Made by a program: the position numbers and the translations under genes. A stretch of DNA of 64,000 bases from JAYFQE01 sp034927345 (lineage in GTDB: Bacteria > Bacillota > Clostridia > Saccharofermentanales > UBA5734), in the NCBI GenBank assembly GCA_034927345.1, contig JAYFQE010000016.1:54898-118897 (forward strand), read 5' to 3'. Positions 63,354 through 64,000 of this stretch are shown here, piece after piece (the first letter of the stretch is position 1; every line of letters begins with the position of its first letter). A model generated the notes under the pieces. The model worked only from the letters and a program-made list of their open reading frames with translations, was not told where the DNA came from and did not search any database.

Positions 63354-63443
63354 AACACCATACCTCGTACATTTAATGCACCAATAGTTGACACATTTTA
63401 CCATGAAGAACGCTTAAGATAAAGTCATATGGCTGGACGGTGA

Positions 63444-63518
63444 CTGGACATGAACCAAGCCTCATCGTGTCCGCGGCCCTTCGGGCCTGTGGAGCTCTTT
63501 GGCTTGGTTCGCGTCCAG
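63444..63518. repeat. 75-bp palindromic element, copy 1
   Basis: Arms CTGGACATGAACCAAGCC and GGCTTGGTTCGCGTCCAG (18 bases, two mismatches) around an inner hairpin GGCCC-TTC-GGGCC and the core TTCGGGCCTGTGGAGCTC. Confidence 0.88.
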
Positions 63519-63642
63519 GCGATAATTATAGAGGGCAGTTTAGAACGGGTCTACGAGTCCTTTTTGTGAGTTTTATATTTGTCGATAACCTAAAAGTCTA
63601 GTTATAGGCGTCCGGCAGCCAATCCTCGTCGGAGTTCGCGAG

Positions 63643-63717
63643 CTGGACGCGAACCAAGCCTCATCGTGTCCGCGGCCCTTCGGGCCTGTGGAGCTCTTTG
63701 GCTTGGTTCGCATCCAG
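63643..63717. repeat. 75-bp palindromic element, copy 2
   Basis: Arms CTGGACGCGAACCAAGCC and GGCTTGGTTCGCATCCAG (18 bases, one mismatch) around the same inner hairpin and core as copy 1. Confidence 0.88.
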
Positions 63718-63873
63718 GCGATAATTATAGAGGGTAGTTGAGAACGGGTCTACGAGTCCTTTTTGTGAGTTTTATATTTGTCGATAACCTAAAAGTCTAG
63801 TTATAGGCGTCCGGTAAGCCAATCCTCGTCGGAGTTCGCGTCCAGGCGATACTATAGAGGGCAGTTGAGAACG

Positions 63874-63947
63874 GGCTTATACAATCCTTCTAGGCGAGTT
63901 TAAGGCCGACAGGCCGCAGGGTCGAGCAAAGAAGGATTGTATAAGCC
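63874..63947. repeat. 18-bp perfect inverted repeat, different sequence
   Basis: GGCTTATACAATCCTTCT (63874-63891) and AGAAGGATTGTATAAGCC (63930-63947) around a 38-base GC-rich loop. A third copy of the core TTCGGGCCTGTGGAGCTC follows at 63952-63969, then GGATTGGCTT (63973-63982), which pairs with AAGCCAATCC at 63816-63825. Confidence 0.88.
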
Positions 63948-64000
63948 GTCTTTCGGGCCTGTGGAGCTCCTCGGATTGGCTTTTAGAAAAGCTATAACCT

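Larger units (their letters stand above)
63444..63871. repeat. 199-bp tandem repeat, two full units and a truncated third
   Basis: The sequence from 63444 recurs at 63643 with a 199-base shift and only a few changes. The third unit has lost its 72-base palindrome exactly between two GTTCGCG boxes and breaks off near 63872. Each unit has the palindrome plus a 124-base spacer with a TATAATTATAG-like start and a small stem ATAACCTA/TAGTTAT. Confidence 0.9.
63354..64000. other. Gene-free interval filled by modular repeats
   Basis: No reading frame of note on either strand. After a short promoter region for the methyltransferase gene (63354-63430) the rest is repeated, palindromic sequence that runs past the window edge. 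Confidence 0.8.

Noticed and set aside
63520..63642. Integron attC sites
   Set aside because: ATAACCTA/TAGTTAT pairs look a little like core sites, but the GTTRRRY and RYYYAAC boxes are not met and no integrase or cassette genes are present.
63874..63947. Insertion sequence ends
   Set aside because: The 18-base inverted repeats enclose only 38 bases and no transposase; a MITE is possible but no target duplication was found.
63444..64000. CRISPR array
   Set aside because: The repeat unit is 199 bases with nearly identical spacers, and there are no cas genes. CRISPR repeats are 25-40 bases with unique spacers.

Overview
The window is one contiguous stretch of a bacterial chromosome, roughly half G+C by eye. 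Purine-rich AGGAGG-type ribosome sites, sigma-A-type promoters, short intergenic gaps and many 4-base ATGA overlaps are visible. Families such as an [FeFe]-hydrogenase-like protein with DRTGG and PHP partners, LarB/LarC, DUF1638, a YqeK-fused NadD, PadR with DUF1700 and DUF4097, and a PPi-type phosphofructokinase point to an anaerobic Bacillota of the class Clostridia. No rRNA, phage, insertion sequence or CRISPR array was seen. The species cannot be named from this sequence.

Layout. Positions 1-3186 (minus strand) hold a truncated MFS transporter with a duplicated operator, a possible small RNA locus, a NYN/OST-HTH protein and an AEC-family permease. Positions 3381-8185 hold a phosphofructokinase, an exopolyphosphatase-like protein and polyphosphate kinase. 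Positions 8182-18089 hold housekeeping genes (argS, an M3 peptidase, rsmF, rdgB, an ACT protein, hom) and a GGDEF-EAL protein. Positions 18234-22836 hold a redox-sensing set: DRTGG protein, RsbW-like ATPase, hydrogenase-like Fe-S protein, second DRTGG-like protein, PHP protein, second ATPase and a [2Fe-2S] protein. Such sets usually precede an electron-bifurcating hydrogenase, but the hydrogenase is absent here. Positions 23025-27920 hold a membrane protein, malic enzyme, an Lrp regulator with an aminotransferase, and prfB. Positions 27944-38889 form a long plus-strand run: larB, larC, DUF1638, purE-purF-purN-purH-purD, nadD-yqeK, rsfS and comEA.

Positions 38873-40853 (minus) are a PadR-controlled DUF1700/DUF4097 operon. 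They are followed by thrS lacking its TGS domain, tRNA-Pro, an AT-richer block (FAD oxidoreductase, TetR, dGTPase), thyA-folA, an orphan solute-binding lipoprotein, an apparent GNAT-Ogt fusion and a flavin reductase. A second phosphofructokinase with PPi-type residues, a GNAT acetyltransferase and three tRNAs (His, Gln, Lys) come next. A decayed copy of the tRNA-Lys 3' end lies 717 bp past the real one, and a DUF1508 gene sits between the two. Positions 54804-59244 (minus) are a MoxR-DUF58-transglutaminase operon, divergent from a membrane protein with a degenerate PP2C-like head and an SH3 tail. Positions 60723-63353 (minus) hold the two modules of a split methionine synthase. The last 600 bases hold no gene. 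They hold a tandem, palindromic, modular repeat whose stems change in a compensatory way.

How the genes work together. The polyphosphate genes and the PPi-type phosphofructokinase suggest phosphate-based energy economy. The pur, folate, thymidylate and methionine genes form a one-carbon and nucleotide theme. The strongest candidates for something not already described are the terminal modular repeats, the tRNA-Lys islet, the possible RNA at 1105-1353 and the hydrogenase-less redox-sensing cluster.
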